Positions 1 through 7,538 are shown, numbered from the stretch's first letter. The stretch: DNA of 9,307 nucleotides from Rikenellaceae bacterium (GCA_900767405.1 CAAFZB010000040.1:1-9307); one strand, 5' to 3'. Made by a program: numbers and translations. Notes: generated by a model from the letters alone, not told the origin.

Positions 1-1
1 C

Positions 2-15
2 ATTATCATGATAGT
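2..15. promoter_or_regulatory. 14-bp near-palindrome upstream of argG, possible operator
   Basis: ATTATCATGATAGT contains a perfect 10-bp palindrome (TATCATGATA, 4-13) with one further matching pair outside it. It lies about 70 bp before argG, where an operator for an arginine repressor would be plausible. It does not match the E. coli ARG box well and it sits at the window edge, so binding by ArgR is only a guess. Short AT-rich palindromes also arise by chance. Confidence 0.2.
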
Positions 16-43
16 CAAACAATACCAAGTATGCTATTATAAC

Positions 44-51
44 TAAGTTCG
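44..51 (+). promoter_or_regulatory. Weak candidate -7 element for the arg operon
   Basis: TAAGTTCG matches the Bacteroidota -7 consensus TAnnTTTG at all but one fixed position (TTCG for TTTG). It would give a leader of roughly 25 nt before the argG start. No TTG-type -33 element is seen about 19-21 nt upstream. The real promoter may therefore lie outside the window, with argG transcribed together with an upstream gene. Confidence 0.25.
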
Positions 52-81
52 CATTTTTAAGAGACGAAAAGGACAGAAAAT

Positions 82-1287
82 ATGAAAAAGAAAGTAGTTG
101 TAGCATTCAGCGGAGGTCTGGACACATCGTATACGGTAATGTACCTTGCCCGGGAAAAGGGCTTTGAAGTTCACGCAGTATGCGCCGACACGGGCGGTTT
201 CAGCCCCCTGCAGCTTAAGAAAAACGAAGAGAACGCCTATCTGCTGGGTGCAAGCAAATATGTAACAATCGACGTCACAAAGGAGTATTACGACAGGAGT
301 CTCAGGTATATGATATTCGGAAACGTACTCAGGGGCGGCACTTACCCCATTTCGGTATCGTCGGAAAGGATATTCCAGGGGATGGCCATAGCACGGTACG
401 CAAAATCCATAGGAGCCGACGCCATAGCCCACGGTTCTACCGGGGCCGGCAACGACCAGGTGCGTTTCGATATGACCTTCCTGGTGATGTGCCCCGAAAT
501 GGAAATCATCACCCTTACCCGCGACGGAAACATGAGCCGGCAACAGGAAGTGGATTACCTTAACGCACACGGGTTCAAGGCCGATTTTGCAAAACTGAAA
601 TATTCCTACAACGTGGGTATCTGGGGAACTTCAATCTGCGGAGGCGAGATTCTGGACAGCCGCTGCGGTCTGCCCGAGCAGGCCTACCTCAAACAGGTGA
701 CAGGGAAGGGCGGCGAACTTCTGCAGATAGGCTTCGACAAAGGCGAGATATGCTCGGTAAACGGGAAGGAGTATTCCGACAAAATCGAAGCGGTCAAAGA
801 AATAGAAGCAATCGGAAGCGCCTACGGAATAGGACGCGATATGCACGTAGGAGACACCATCATTGGAATTAAGGGCCGCGTAGGATTCGAAGCCGCAGCC
901 CCTATGCTCATAATCGCTGCACACAAGTTCCTGGAGAAGTTCACCCTGAGCAAATGGCAGCAGTACTGGAAGGACCAGGTTGGTACCTGGTATGGAATGT
1001 TCCTTCACGAAAGCCAGTATCTGGAACCCGTGATGCGGGACATCGAAGCTATGCTGGAAAGCAGCCAGCGCAATGTCAACGGAACTGTGACCCTCGAGCT
1101 CAGGCCTTACTCGTTCTCCACCGTGGGTGTGGATTCTCCCGACGACCTTGTAAAGAACAAGCTTGGAGAATACGGCGAGGGCGCCAAAGGCTGGACGTCA
1201 GAAGATGCCAAGGGCTTCATCAAAGTCACTTCCACCGCACTCAGGGCCTATTATCTTAACCACAAGGACGAACTTCCCGATGATTAA
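82..1287 (+). CDS. argG: Argininosuccinate synthase
   Basis: This cytosolic enzyme condenses citrulline and aspartate with ATP to argininosuccinate, the second-last step of arginine synthesis. The 401-residue protein has the N-type ATP pyrophosphatase P-loop SGGLDTS at residues 10-16. It also has the family block HGSTGAGNDQVRFD at 117-130 and a WGTSICGGE block near 181-189 (compare WGRS/WGTS..GGE in other family members). Its length is normal for the family. The start is set by ATG 82, with a purine-rich AAAAGGA 8 nt upstream and an in-frame stop at 40-42. It is the first visible gene of the operon although its product acts late in the pathway. Its last 8 nt overlap the start of argC, which suggests translational coupling. 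Identification is firm. Confidence 0.97.
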   Translation: MKKKVVVAFSGGLDTSYTVMYLAREKGFEVHAVCADTGGFSPLQLKKNEENAYLLGASKYVTIDVTKEYYDRSLRYMIFGNVLRGGTYPISVSSERIFQGMAIARYAKSIGADAIAHGSTGAGNDQVRFDMTFLVMCPEMEIITLTRDGNMSRQQEVDYLNAHGFKADFAKLKYSYNVGIWGTSICGGEILDSRCGLPEQAYLKQVTGKGGELLQIGFDKGEICSVNGKEYSDKIEAVKEIEAIGSAYGIGRDMHVGDTIIGIKGRVGFEAAAPMLIIAAHKFLEKFTLSKWQQYWKDQVGTWYGMFLHESQYLEPVMRDIEAMLESSQRNVNGTVTLELRPYSFSTVGVDSPDDLVKNKLGEYGEGAKGWTSEDAKGFIKVTSTALRAYYLNHKDELPDD

Positions 1288-2242
1288 GGCAGGTATCATA
1301 GGAGGCGCCGGATATACTGCCGGAGAACTCATCCGCATTCTGGTGAACCATCCTGAATGCGAAATAGCTTTCGTTCAGTCGTCGAGCAATTCGGGCAACC
1401 GGGTGGACAGGGTTCACCAGGGACTCCTGGGCGATACCGACCTGGTTTTCTGCAAAGAACCCGACCTTGCCTGCGCAGACGTTCTTTTCCTCTGCTCGGG
1501 ACACGGTGCGAGCAGCGAATTCTGGAAGAGCCATCAAGCTCCCGACGGCCTCAGAATCATAGACTTGGCCCAGGATTTCAGAGATCAGAGCCAGGGATAC
1601 GTATACGGCCTGCCGGAATGGCAGAAAGACCGGATAGCCGCCTCAAACAAAGTTGCGAATCCGGGCTGTTTCGCAACGGCAGTGCAACTCTCTCTGCTGC
1701 CCCTTGCCCTGGAAGGACTCCTCAGGGGCCAGATAACGGTGAATGCAATAACAGGAAGCACCGGAGCCGGAGTAAAGCCCGGCGAAACCACCCATTTCAG
1801 CTGGAGGAATTCCAACCTGTCGGCCTACAAGGTGTTCGAACATCAGCATCTTTCAGAGATAAACAGGAATCTCGGTTCCATCACTTCGGAAGACTTCGAC
1901 ATAAACTTCGTACCCATCAGGGGCGACTTCTCCAGAGGCATATTCGCATCGACCGTGCTTTCCTGCCCGGGCGTATCCGAAGAAAAGCTTTACGATATTT
2001 ACACACAGCGCTATGCCCGCTGTCCGTTCACCATCGTATACGAACGCCCGGTGGACCTGAAGGATGCGGTAAACACCAACAAGGCGGTACTTCACCTTCA
2101 GAAATGCAATGACAAGCTGTCCGTCACCTGCGTCATCGACAACCTCCTGAAAGGGGCAAGCGGACAGGCTGTACAGAATATGAACATTATGTCCGGCCTG
2201 GACGAAACGGCCGGACTCAAACTCAAAGCTTCGGCATTCTGA
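1280..2242 (+). CDS. argC: N-acyl-gamma-glutamyl-phosphate reductase
   Basis: This NADPH-dependent enzyme reduces N-acylglutamyl-5-phosphate to the semialdehyde, after ArgB and before ArgD. The 320-residue protein begins MIKAGIIGGAGYTAGE, a Rossmann GxxGxxG nucleotide-binding start. The catalytic cysteine is Cys130 in NPGCFATA. The later segment KVFEHQHLSEI carries the His region expected of the family. The reading frame stays open upstream to 1163, but the extra 39 residues lie inside argG and look like nothing in ArgC, so ATG 1280 is the start. That start overlaps the end of argG by 8 nt, and no Shine-Dalgarno sequence is visible. The family is usually called acetyl-specific. In this operon the acyl group is predicted to be succinyl, by inference from ArgF' Ser90. 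Confidence 0.95.
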   Translation: MIKAGIIGGAGYTAGELIRILVNHPECEIAFVQSSSNSGNRVDRVHQGLLGDTDLVFCKEPDLACADVLFLCSGHGASSEFWKSHQAPDGLRIIDLAQDFRDQSQGYVYGLPEWQKDRIAASNKVANPGCFATAVQLSLLPLALEGLLRGQITVNAITGSTGAGVKPGETTHFSWRNSNLSAYKVFEHQHLSEINRNLGSITSEDFDINFVPIRGDFSRGIFASTVLSCPGVSEEKLYDIYTQRYARCPFTIVYERPVDLKDAVNTNKAVLHLQKCNDKLSVTCVIDNLLKGASGQAVQNMNIMSGLDETAGLKLKASAF

Positions 2243-2244
2243 TT

Positions 2245-3369
2245 ATGGAACTCTTTGACGTATATTCACTTTTCGACGTTACTCCCGTAAAAGCCAGCGG
2301 CTGCACGGTATGGGACAGCGAAGGCCGGGAGTACCTCGACCTCTACGGCGGACACGCCGTGATATCGGCAGGCCATTGCCATCCTCATTACGTCGAAGCC
2401 ATAGCCAGACAGGCTGCACGGCTGGGATTCTATTCCAACAGCGTACAGAACCCTCTGCAGAAGGAACTTGCCCATCTGATAGGGGAGGCCAGCGGATATC
2501 CAGACTACTCCCTTTTCCTGGACAACAGCGGGGCCGAATCCAATGAAAATGCCGCAAAACTTGCATCTTTCCACACCGGCAAGGAGCGTATCATAGCCTT
2601 CCGCAAGAGTTTCCACGGCAGGACTTCGGGAGCAGTGGCGATGACCGACAACCCGTCCATCACAAGTCCCTTCAACGCAGGTCACAAAGTCACTTTCTGC
2701 AATCTCGGCGACTCTGCCGGGGTTGAGAGAGTCCTAGCCGGAGGAGACGTAGCCGCAGTAATAATCGAAGGCATCCAGGGCTGCGGCGGAATCAATATTC
2801 CGTCCGACGCCTTTATGCGCGACCTGCGGGAACTCACCAACCGTTACGGCGCCTGTCTTATCCTGGACGAGGTTCAGAGCGGATACGGCCGCACCGGCAG
2901 GTTCTTCGCCCACCAGTGGGCAGGAATCCGCCCGGACATAATCTCTATGGGCAAAGGCATCGCAAACGGTTTCCCCTGCGGAGGAATACTCATATCACCT
3001 GCGTTCAAGGCTTCCAAAGGAATGCTCGGAACCACTTTCGGAGGCAATCACCTGGCTATGGCGGCAGCTATCGCCACAATTCAGATAATAACATCTGAAA
3101 AGCTGATAGACAACGCATTGAAAGTTGGGAACCACCTTCTCGAAACAATCCCCAGACATACGTCGGTAAAAGACGTCAGGGGCAGGGGACTTATGATTGG
3201 AATCGAGATGGAGGAACCCGTTTCATCCATCCGCGGTGCCCTTCTCTACGACAAGCACATATTCACCGGAGTGGCCGGCAGTAATATAATCAGGCTGCTG
3301 CCTCCGCTTTGCCTTACCATACAGCAGGCCGACATTTTTACAAACGCATTCAACGAACTTCTGAAATGA
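2245..3369 (+). CDS. argD: N-acyl-ornithine aminotransferase (PLP, class III)
   Basis: This enzyme transfers an amino group from glutamate to N-acylglutamate semialdehyde, giving N-acylornithine. The 374-residue protein is a class III PLP aminotransferase. The cofactor-binding phosphate loop is the NSGAES region (94-99), the Asp that contacts the pyridine nitrogen is Asp208 in LILDEVQSGYGRTG, and the Schiff-base lysine is Lys237 in SMGKGIANG. FHGRTSGA near 123-130 is also typical. Length is slightly short for ArgD but no core motif is missing. ATG 2245 follows the argC stop by 2 nt, and the last bases overlap argF' as ATGA. Class III enzymes often accept both acetyl- and succinyl-ornithine, so the acyl group cannot be read from this protein alone. 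Confidence 0.94.
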   Translation: MELFDVYSLFDVTPVKASGCTVWDSEGREYLDLYGGHAVISAGHCHPHYVEAIARQAARLGFYSNSVQNPLQKELAHLIGEASGYPDYSLFLDNSGAESNENAAKLASFHTGKERIIAFRKSFHGRTSGAVAMTDNPSITSPFNAGHKVTFCNLGDSAGVERVLAGGDVAAVIIEGIQGCGGINIPSDAFMRDLRELTNRYGACLILDEVQSGYGRTGRFFAHQWAGIRPDIISMGKGIANGFPCGGILISPAFKASKGMLGTTFGGNHLAMAAAIATIQIITSEKLIDNALKVGNHLLETIPRHTSVKDVRGRGLMIGIEMEEPVSSIRGALLYDKHIFTGVAGSNIIRLLPPLCLTIQQADIFTNAFNELLK

Positions 3370-4331
3370 GAAAATTCTTTGAAGTATCCGACATAGGAGA
3401 CCTTGACATAGCCCTCAAAGAGGCGTTTCAGGTAAAGGAGAATCCCTTTGCCTGGAAGCATCTGGGAGAAAACAGAACCATAATGCTGGTATTTTTCAAC
3501 AGCAGCCTCAGAACCAGGCTGAGCAGCCAGAAGGCCGCCCTCAATCTGGGGATGAACCCCATAGTGCTCAACATAGGACAGGACAGCTGGAAACTTGAAA
3601 CCCAGCTGGGAGTTGTGATGGACTCCGACAAGAGCGAACATCTGAGGGAAGCCATCCCGGTAATGACAAGTTACTGCGACATCATAGGCATCCGCTCTTT
3701 CGCAGGGCTGACAGACAGGGATTTCGACTACGGCGAGACAATCCTGAACCAGTTCGTGGAGTTCGGTTCAAAGCCCGTCATAAGTCTGGAATCGGCTACC
3801 GTGCATCCCTGCCAGGCCTTCGCCGACCTTATCACGATAGAGGAATACAAACGCAAGCCGCATCCCAAGGTGGTTATGACTTGGGCTCCGCACCCCAAGG
3901 CCCTGCCGCAGGCTGTTCCAAACTCGTTCGCCCAGTGGATGAACCGAGCCGACGTGGAGTTTGTGATAACCCACCCCAGAGGCTATGAACTGGATCCCCG
4001 CTTTGCCGGAAACGCAAAAGTTGAATATGACCAGATGAAGGCACTGGAAGGCGCCGACTTCGTGTATGCAAAGAACTGGAGCTGCCCCGGCGTGACCAAT
4101 CCTGCCGATTACGGGAAAATACTTAGCAAGGATATGTCCTGGACCGTCGACGACGCCCATATGGCCGTGACCGACAACGCTTATTTCCTGCACTGCCTTC
4201 CGGTCAGGCGCAATATGATAGTAAGCGACAGCGTGATAGACTCAAGCGCGAGCCTTGTTATCCCCGAGGCCGCCAACAGGGTGGTTTCCGCCCAGGTGGT
4301 TATGAAAAGAATGCTGGAGGCACTGAAATGA
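3366..4331 (+). CDS. argF': N-acyl-ornithine transcarbamylase, probably N-succinyl-L-ornithine type
   Basis: This enzyme carbamoylates acylated ornithine to N-acylcitrulline. It replaces ordinary ornithine transcarbamylase in Bacteroidota and, in acetyl form, in Xanthomonas. The 321-residue protein has the carbamoyl-phosphate motif SSLRTR (46-51) in FFNSSLRTR, the WKLET segment (75-79), and the C-terminal HCLPVRRNM motif. From memory it is closely similar over its length to the characterised Bacteroides fragilis enzyme (for example the shared MTWAPHP and QAVPNSFA blocks). The residue matching B. fragilis Pro90, which is Glu92 in the Xanthomonas N-acetylornithine enzyme, is Ser90 (SDKSEH) here. 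That residue controls acyl specificity, and Ser is on the succinyl side. The frame is open back to 3309, but ATG 3366, in a 4-nt ATGA overlap with argD, matches the family N terminus. Confidence 0.93.
   Translation: MRKFFEVSDIGDLDIALKEAFQVKENPFAWKHLGENRTIMLVFFNSSLRTRLSSQKAALNLGMNPIVLNIGQDSWKLETQLGVVMDSDKSEHLREAIPVMTSYCDIIGIRSFAGLTDRDFDYGETILNQFVEFGSKPVISLESATVHPCQAFADLITIEEYKRKPHPKVVMTWAPHPKALPQAVPNSFAQWMNRADVEFVITHPRGYELDPRFAGNAKVEYDQMKALEGADFVYAKNWSCPGVTNPADYGKILSKDMSWTVDDAHMAVTDNAYFLHCLPVRRNMIVSDSVIDSSASLVIPEAANRVVSAQVVMKRMLEALK
4316..4320 (+). promoter_or_regulatory. Strong Shine-Dalgarno site for argB inside argF'
   Basis: GGAGG ends 7 nt before the argB ATG at 4328 and lies within the last codons of argF'. 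It is the only strong Shine-Dalgarno match I see before a gene in the operon. The other internal starts show none, as is usual in Bacteroidota. Because it encodes Leu-Glu-Ala codons of ArgF', chance is possible. If functional, it would give argB re-initiation at the ATGA overlap. Confidence 0.45.
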
Positions 4332-5095
4332 TATCAGTATACAAGATAGGAGGGAAAGTGATAGACGACGAGGCTGCTCTGGGGCAGTTCTGCCGGGATT
4401 TTGCCGCCCTTGAAGGTCCAAAGATCCTGGTCCACGGCGGGGGAGTGGAAGCCAGCCGTCTGCAGCAGAAGCTTGGGATGCAGCCAGTTATGATAGAAGG
4501 CCGCAGAGTCACCGACGAAGCTACCCTCAGGATTGTCACGATGGTTTATGCCGGATGGTGCAGCAAGCATATCTGCGCGCTGCTCCAGGCCAGGGGTTGC
4601 AACGCTGTGGGAATGGCGGGCTGCGATGCTTCGGTTATCAAGGCCAGCCGCCGGGCGCCGTTGGAGGAAGGGACCTGCAAAGGCATAGATTTCGGCTTCG
4701 TAGGCGACGTGAACGCAGGTTCGGTCAATACTGAAATACTGGGCAAGCTGCTGGAAGCCGGGCTGGTGCCCGTACTCTGCGCCATAAACCACGACGGCAA
4801 CGGCAATCTCCTCAACACAAACGCAGACACCGTAGCTCAAAGCGTAGCCGCCGCCCTGAGAGGAAAGCTCTACTGCTGCTTCGAGCAGAAAGGCGTGCTC
4901 AGGGATTCTGTGGTTATCGGGCATATCGGCCCGGAAGAATTCGAGAGCCTGAAGGCAGACGGCACAGTTTCCGGCGGGATGATTCCCAAGATTGAGAACT
5001 GCCTCAAAGCCCTGCGCGAGGGAGCCGCGGGCGCCAGAATCCTCAGCTACGAAGACATCGGCAGGGAAGATGCCGGCACCTCAATAAGCCTATGA
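4328..5095 (+). CDS. argB: N-acylglutamate kinase
   Basis: This amino-acid kinase family enzyme phosphorylates the gamma-carboxylate of N-acylglutamate with ATP, the usual control point of arginine synthesis. The 255-residue protein shows the N-terminal lysine and glycine loop KIGGK (6-10), HGGG at 36-39, the substrate-binding stretch GRRVTDEATL (58-67), the nucleotide-site NTNADTVA (163-170) and Lys221 in GGMIPKIENC. It has no N-terminal extension of the kind that marks many arginine-sensitive hexameric kinases, so feedback inhibition by arginine is uncertain. It starts in an ATGA overlap with argF' and ends in an ATGA overlap with argE. Substrate may be succinylglutamate, inferred from ArgF'. 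The family is certain; the acyl group is not. Confidence 0.95.
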   Translation: MISVYKIGGKVIDDEAALGQFCRDFAALEGPKILVHGGGVEASRLQQKLGMQPVMIEGRRVTDEATLRIVTMVYAGWCSKHICALLQARGCNAVGMAGCDASVIKASRRAPLEEGTCKGIDFGFVGDVNAGSVNTEILGKLLEAGLVPVLCAINHDGNGNLLNTNADTVAQSVAAALRGKLYCCFEQKGVLRDSVVIGHIGPEEFESLKADGTVSGGMIPKIENCLKALREGAAGARILSYEDIGREDAGTSISL

Positions 5096-6144
5096 CAGAG
5101 ACGAACGAGTACATCGGGCTGCTTCAGCAGCTAATAAGAATACCTTCCGCAAGCGGGCAGGAGAAGGAGGCGGCAGACCTCATACAGCATTTTCTCGAGA
5201 GCAGGGGATGCCGCGTCCATCGGCGCCTGGACAACCTCTGGATTGAATCAGAAAGTGCTTCGTCTGGCAAGCCCACCCTGCTGCTCAACGCACATATCGA
5301 CACAGTGAAGCCGTCGGCCGGCTATACGTTCGACCCTTATTGCGGAGCATTGCAGGACGGGAAGATTCTGGGCCTGGGCAGCAACGACGACGGAGGCAGC
5401 CTTGTAAGCCTGATGCAGACCTGGTTCCGCCTGACCTCCCGCGAACAACCTTACAGGCTGGTATTCAGCGCCACAGCGCAGGAGGAGAATTCGGGGGCCG
5501 ACGGATTCGATGCAGTAAAAGGGGAGTGGGGAGAAGTCCGGCTGGGGATAATAGGGGAACCAACCGGAATGAAGATGGCCGTTGCCGAGAAGGGTCTGCT
5601 GGTGCTCGACTGCACCGCAGCCGGAGTTACGGGGCACGCCGCAAGAGAGGGTGGAGTCAATGCCATATATCAGGCCATCAAGGACATAGAGTGGTTCAGG
5701 AACTACCGTTTCCCGCTGGTTTCGGAGTATCTGGGACCGGTCAGGATGAGCGTAACGATGATAGAAGCCGGGACCCAGCACAACGTTATTCCCGACAGTT
5801 GCAGATTTACCGTGGACATCCGTACCAACGGGGAATACAGCAACGCCCAGATCCTTGAGACGATACAGAAGAACGTTTCTTGCGAGGTCAGGCCCCGCTC
5901 GATGCGGAACAACAGTTCCTCCATAAGCACGTCCAACCCTGTAGTGGTCAGGGGCAGGGAACTGGGGCTGGAGGCATTCGGCTCGCCGACCGCATCCAAC
6001 AGCATCCGCTGCGATTTCCCAACCTTGAAAATCGGCCCCGGGATGTCTGAGCGCTCGCACACTGCCGACGAATTCATACTTGTCTCTGAAATAGAAGAGG
6101 CTCTCGAGATATATTGCAAATTACTTGACCAACTGGAAATTTGA
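5092..6144 (+). CDS. argE: M20-family deacylase, predicted N-succinyl/acetyl-citrulline deacylase
   Basis: This metallohydrolase of the ArgE/DapE/CPG2 (M20) family is predicted to remove the acyl group from N-acylcitrulline. The 350-residue protein has the expected metal ligands in order: His68 in NAHIDTV with catalytic Asp70, bridging Asp99 or Asp100 in GSNDDGG, catalytic Glu131 next to ligand Glu132 in AQEENSG, an acidic ligand position at Glu156 in GEPTG, and His323 in ERSHTADE. The dimerisation-domain His182 (GHAARE) and QHNVIPD (229-235) are present. Placed after ArgF' in the operon, it should act on citrulline rather than ornithine derivatives, as shown for the Xanthomonas relative. Annotation pipelines could equally call it acetylornithine deacetylase or DapE. 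Start ATG 5092 overlaps the argB stop by 4 nt. Confidence 0.9.
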   Translation: MTETNEYIGLLQQLIRIPSASGQEKEAADLIQHFLESRGCRVHRRLDNLWIESESASSGKPTLLLNAHIDTVKPSAGYTFDPYCGALQDGKILGLGSNDDGGSLVSLMQTWFRLTSREQPYRLVFSATAQEENSGADGFDAVKGEWGEVRLGIIGEPTGMKMAVAEKGLLVLDCTAAGVTGHAAREGGVNAIYQAIKDIEWFRNYRFPLVSEYLGPVRMSVTMIEAGTQHNVIPDSCRFTVDIRTNGEYSNAQILETIQKNVSCEVRPRSMRNNSSSISTSNPVVVRGRELGLEAFGSPTASNSIRCDFPTLKIGPGMSERSHTADEFILVSEIEEALEIYCKLLDQLEI

Positions 6145-6145
6145 T

Positions 6146-7462
6146 ATGGCAACTCTTTGGAACAAAGGAACTTCCTGCACCGCAGAAGTAGAAAAATTCA
6201 CCGTAGGCAAAGACCGGGAACTGGATTTGAGGCTCGCCCGCTACGACGTTACCGGCTCTATGGCGCACGTAAGAATGCTCAACAAAGTGGGCCTTCTCTC
6301 CGATGAGGAGTTGAAGACTCTGCTGGGAGGATTGGAGGACATCCTGCGCCGGATCCAAGAGGGGAATTTCACCATTGAGCAAGATGTCGAGGATATCCAC
6401 TCGCAGGTAGAACTTATGCTTACCGAATCCTTGGGAGAAGTAGGGAAGAAGATACACGCAGGACGCTCCCGCAACGACCAGGTTCTTGTAGACATAAAGC
6501 TTTTCCTTAAAGACGAGATCCTTTCACTGCGGGCCGAAGTCCTGAATCTTTTCTCTGTGCTTCAGGGGCTCAGCGAGAAGCACAAGGACGTAATGCTGCC
6601 CGGATACACCCATTTCCAGATAGCTATGCCGTCTTCCTTCGGCCTTTGGTTCGGAGCTTACGCCGAGGCACTGGTAAACGATATGCACGTTCTCAAGGGG
6701 GCTTATGACGTTGTAAACCGCAACCCCCTGGGATCTGCCGCCGGATACGGCAATTCATTCCCGCTGGACCGGGAATATACCACACGGCTGCTGGGATTCG
6801 CCTCTCCCGACTACAACAGCGTCGCCGCCCAGCTGAGCCGCGGGAAAGCAGAGCTTTGCGTTGCCGGAGCAATAGGATGTATAGCACTAACAATAAATAA
6901 GTTAGCAAGCGACTGCTGCATTTATATGTGCCCGAATTTCGGATTCATATCTTTCCCCGACAGCCTCACCACCGGGTCCAGCATTATGCCCCACAAGAAG
7001 AATCCCGACGTATGGGAGGTAATGAGAGGGGAGTGCAACCGTCTGATGGGAGTCTACAATGAGATTTGCCTGCTGTGCGGGAATCTTCCGCACGGATACC
7101 ACAGAGACAGCCAGCTGTTGAAAGAAATCCTGTTCCCGGCGCTGGAAAAGATGCACGAATGTCTTGGAATGACGGCATATATGCTGAAAAACGTCGAAGT
7201 AAACCGGAATATCCTGTCAAACGGCCTGTACCAGAATATGTTCACCGTCGAGGAAGTAAACCGCCGGGCGCTCCGGGGCACTCCGTTCCGTGAGGCCTAC
7301 CGCCAGGTGGGAATCGAGGTCAACGAAGGAAAATTCCATTACGGAAACGGCGACCTTGGCTCCCTCAAGCCATCTGACCTTGGCCACACACACTGCGGGA
7401 GCACAGGCAATCTTTGCAACGACAGGATAGCCGCACTTATGAGTGAAGCGTTCCCAATCTGA
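6146..7462 (+). CDS. argH: Argininosuccinate lyase
   Basis: This enzyme splits argininosuccinate to arginine and fumarate, the last step of the pathway. The 438-residue protein belongs to the fumarase/aspartase superfamily. It has AGRSRNDQ at 105-112, GYTHFQ with His156 near 153-158, and the superfamily signature GSSIMPHKKNP at 277-287 carrying the catalytic serine loop (Ser278/Ser279). A TTG-initiated frame extends back to 6125 inside argE. ATG 6146, one base after the argE stop, gives the family-like N terminus MATLWNKG and is preferred. A short stretch at 6881-6910 is markedly AT-rich and uses codons rare in the operon (CTA, TTA). No intrinsic terminator follows directly, so the operon transcript may continue through tRNA-Ala. 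Confidence 0.96.
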   Translation: MATLWNKGTSCTAEVEKFTVGKDRELDLRLARYDVTGSMAHVRMLNKVGLLSDEELKTLLGGLEDILRRIQEGNFTIEQDVEDIHSQVELMLTESLGEVGKKIHAGRSRNDQVLVDIKLFLKDEILSLRAEVLNLFSVLQGLSEKHKDVMLPGYTHFQIAMPSSFGLWFGAYAEALVNDMHVLKGAYDVVNRNPLGSAAGYGNSFPLDREYTTRLLGFASPDYNSVAAQLSRGKAELCVAGAIGCIALTINKLASDCCIYMCPNFGFISFPDSLTTGSSIMPHKKNPDVWEVMRGECNRLMGVYNEICLLCGNLPHGYHRDSQLLKEILFPALEKMHECLGMTAYMLKNVEVNRNILSNGLYQNMFTVEEVNRRALRGTPFREAYRQVGIEVNEGKFHYGNGDLGSLKPSDLGHTHCGSTGNLCNDRIAALMSEAFPI

Positions 7463-7475
7463 AAGTCACCATTTA

Positions 7476-7487
7476 CGCGAATTCGCG
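7476..7487. repeat. Perfect 12-bp palindrome after argH
   Basis: CGCGAATTCGCG is a perfect self-complementary dodecamer starting 14 nt after the argH stop. Two more A/T pairs (7473-7474 with 7489-7490) match across one mismatch, so a short stem could form in RNA. There is no T-tract right after it, so it is not a standard intrinsic terminator. It might slow RNA polymerase, protect the argH mRNA 3' end, or bind a dimeric protein. None of these roles can be shown from sequence. Confidence 0.5.
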
Positions 7488-7530
7488 AAAGTGCTGGAAG
7501 GGGAGTGCTTTCAAAATCAAAATTTTTGTG

Positions 7531-7538
7531 TACATTTG
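7531..7538 (+). promoter_or_regulatory. -7 promoter element for tRNA-Ala
   Basis: TACATTTG is an exact match to the Bacteroidota primary-sigma -7 consensus TAnnTTTG, and it ends 10 nt before the tRNA 5' end. Transcription would begin almost at the mature end, leaving only a few leader bases. The -33 position (around 7509-7512, CTTTC) is a poor match to TTTG. The tRNA therefore likely has its own promoter besides any read-through from argH. Confidence 0.65.

Noticed and set aside
1..42. Possible C-terminal tail of an upstream gene (13 codons ending TAA at 40-42)
   Set aside because: It is too short to identify and another frame also reads through to a nearby stop. There is no recognisable protein end.
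1163..1279. N-terminal extension of argC to an upstream ATG
   Set aside because: The 39 extra residues are out-of-frame argG sequence. The protein starting at 1280 begins exactly at the expected Rossmann fold.
5248..6060. Long minus-strand open frame (270 codons) opposite argE
   Set aside because: It lies wholly opposite a gene with all M20 motifs and has no recognisable domain. Such shadows are common in GC-rich codon-biased genes.
7490..7509. Direct repeat AGTGCT at 7490-7495 and 7504-7509, also found in the terminator stem
   Set aside because: At six bases it is too short to carry weight, and it has no inverted partner that would form an earlier terminator.
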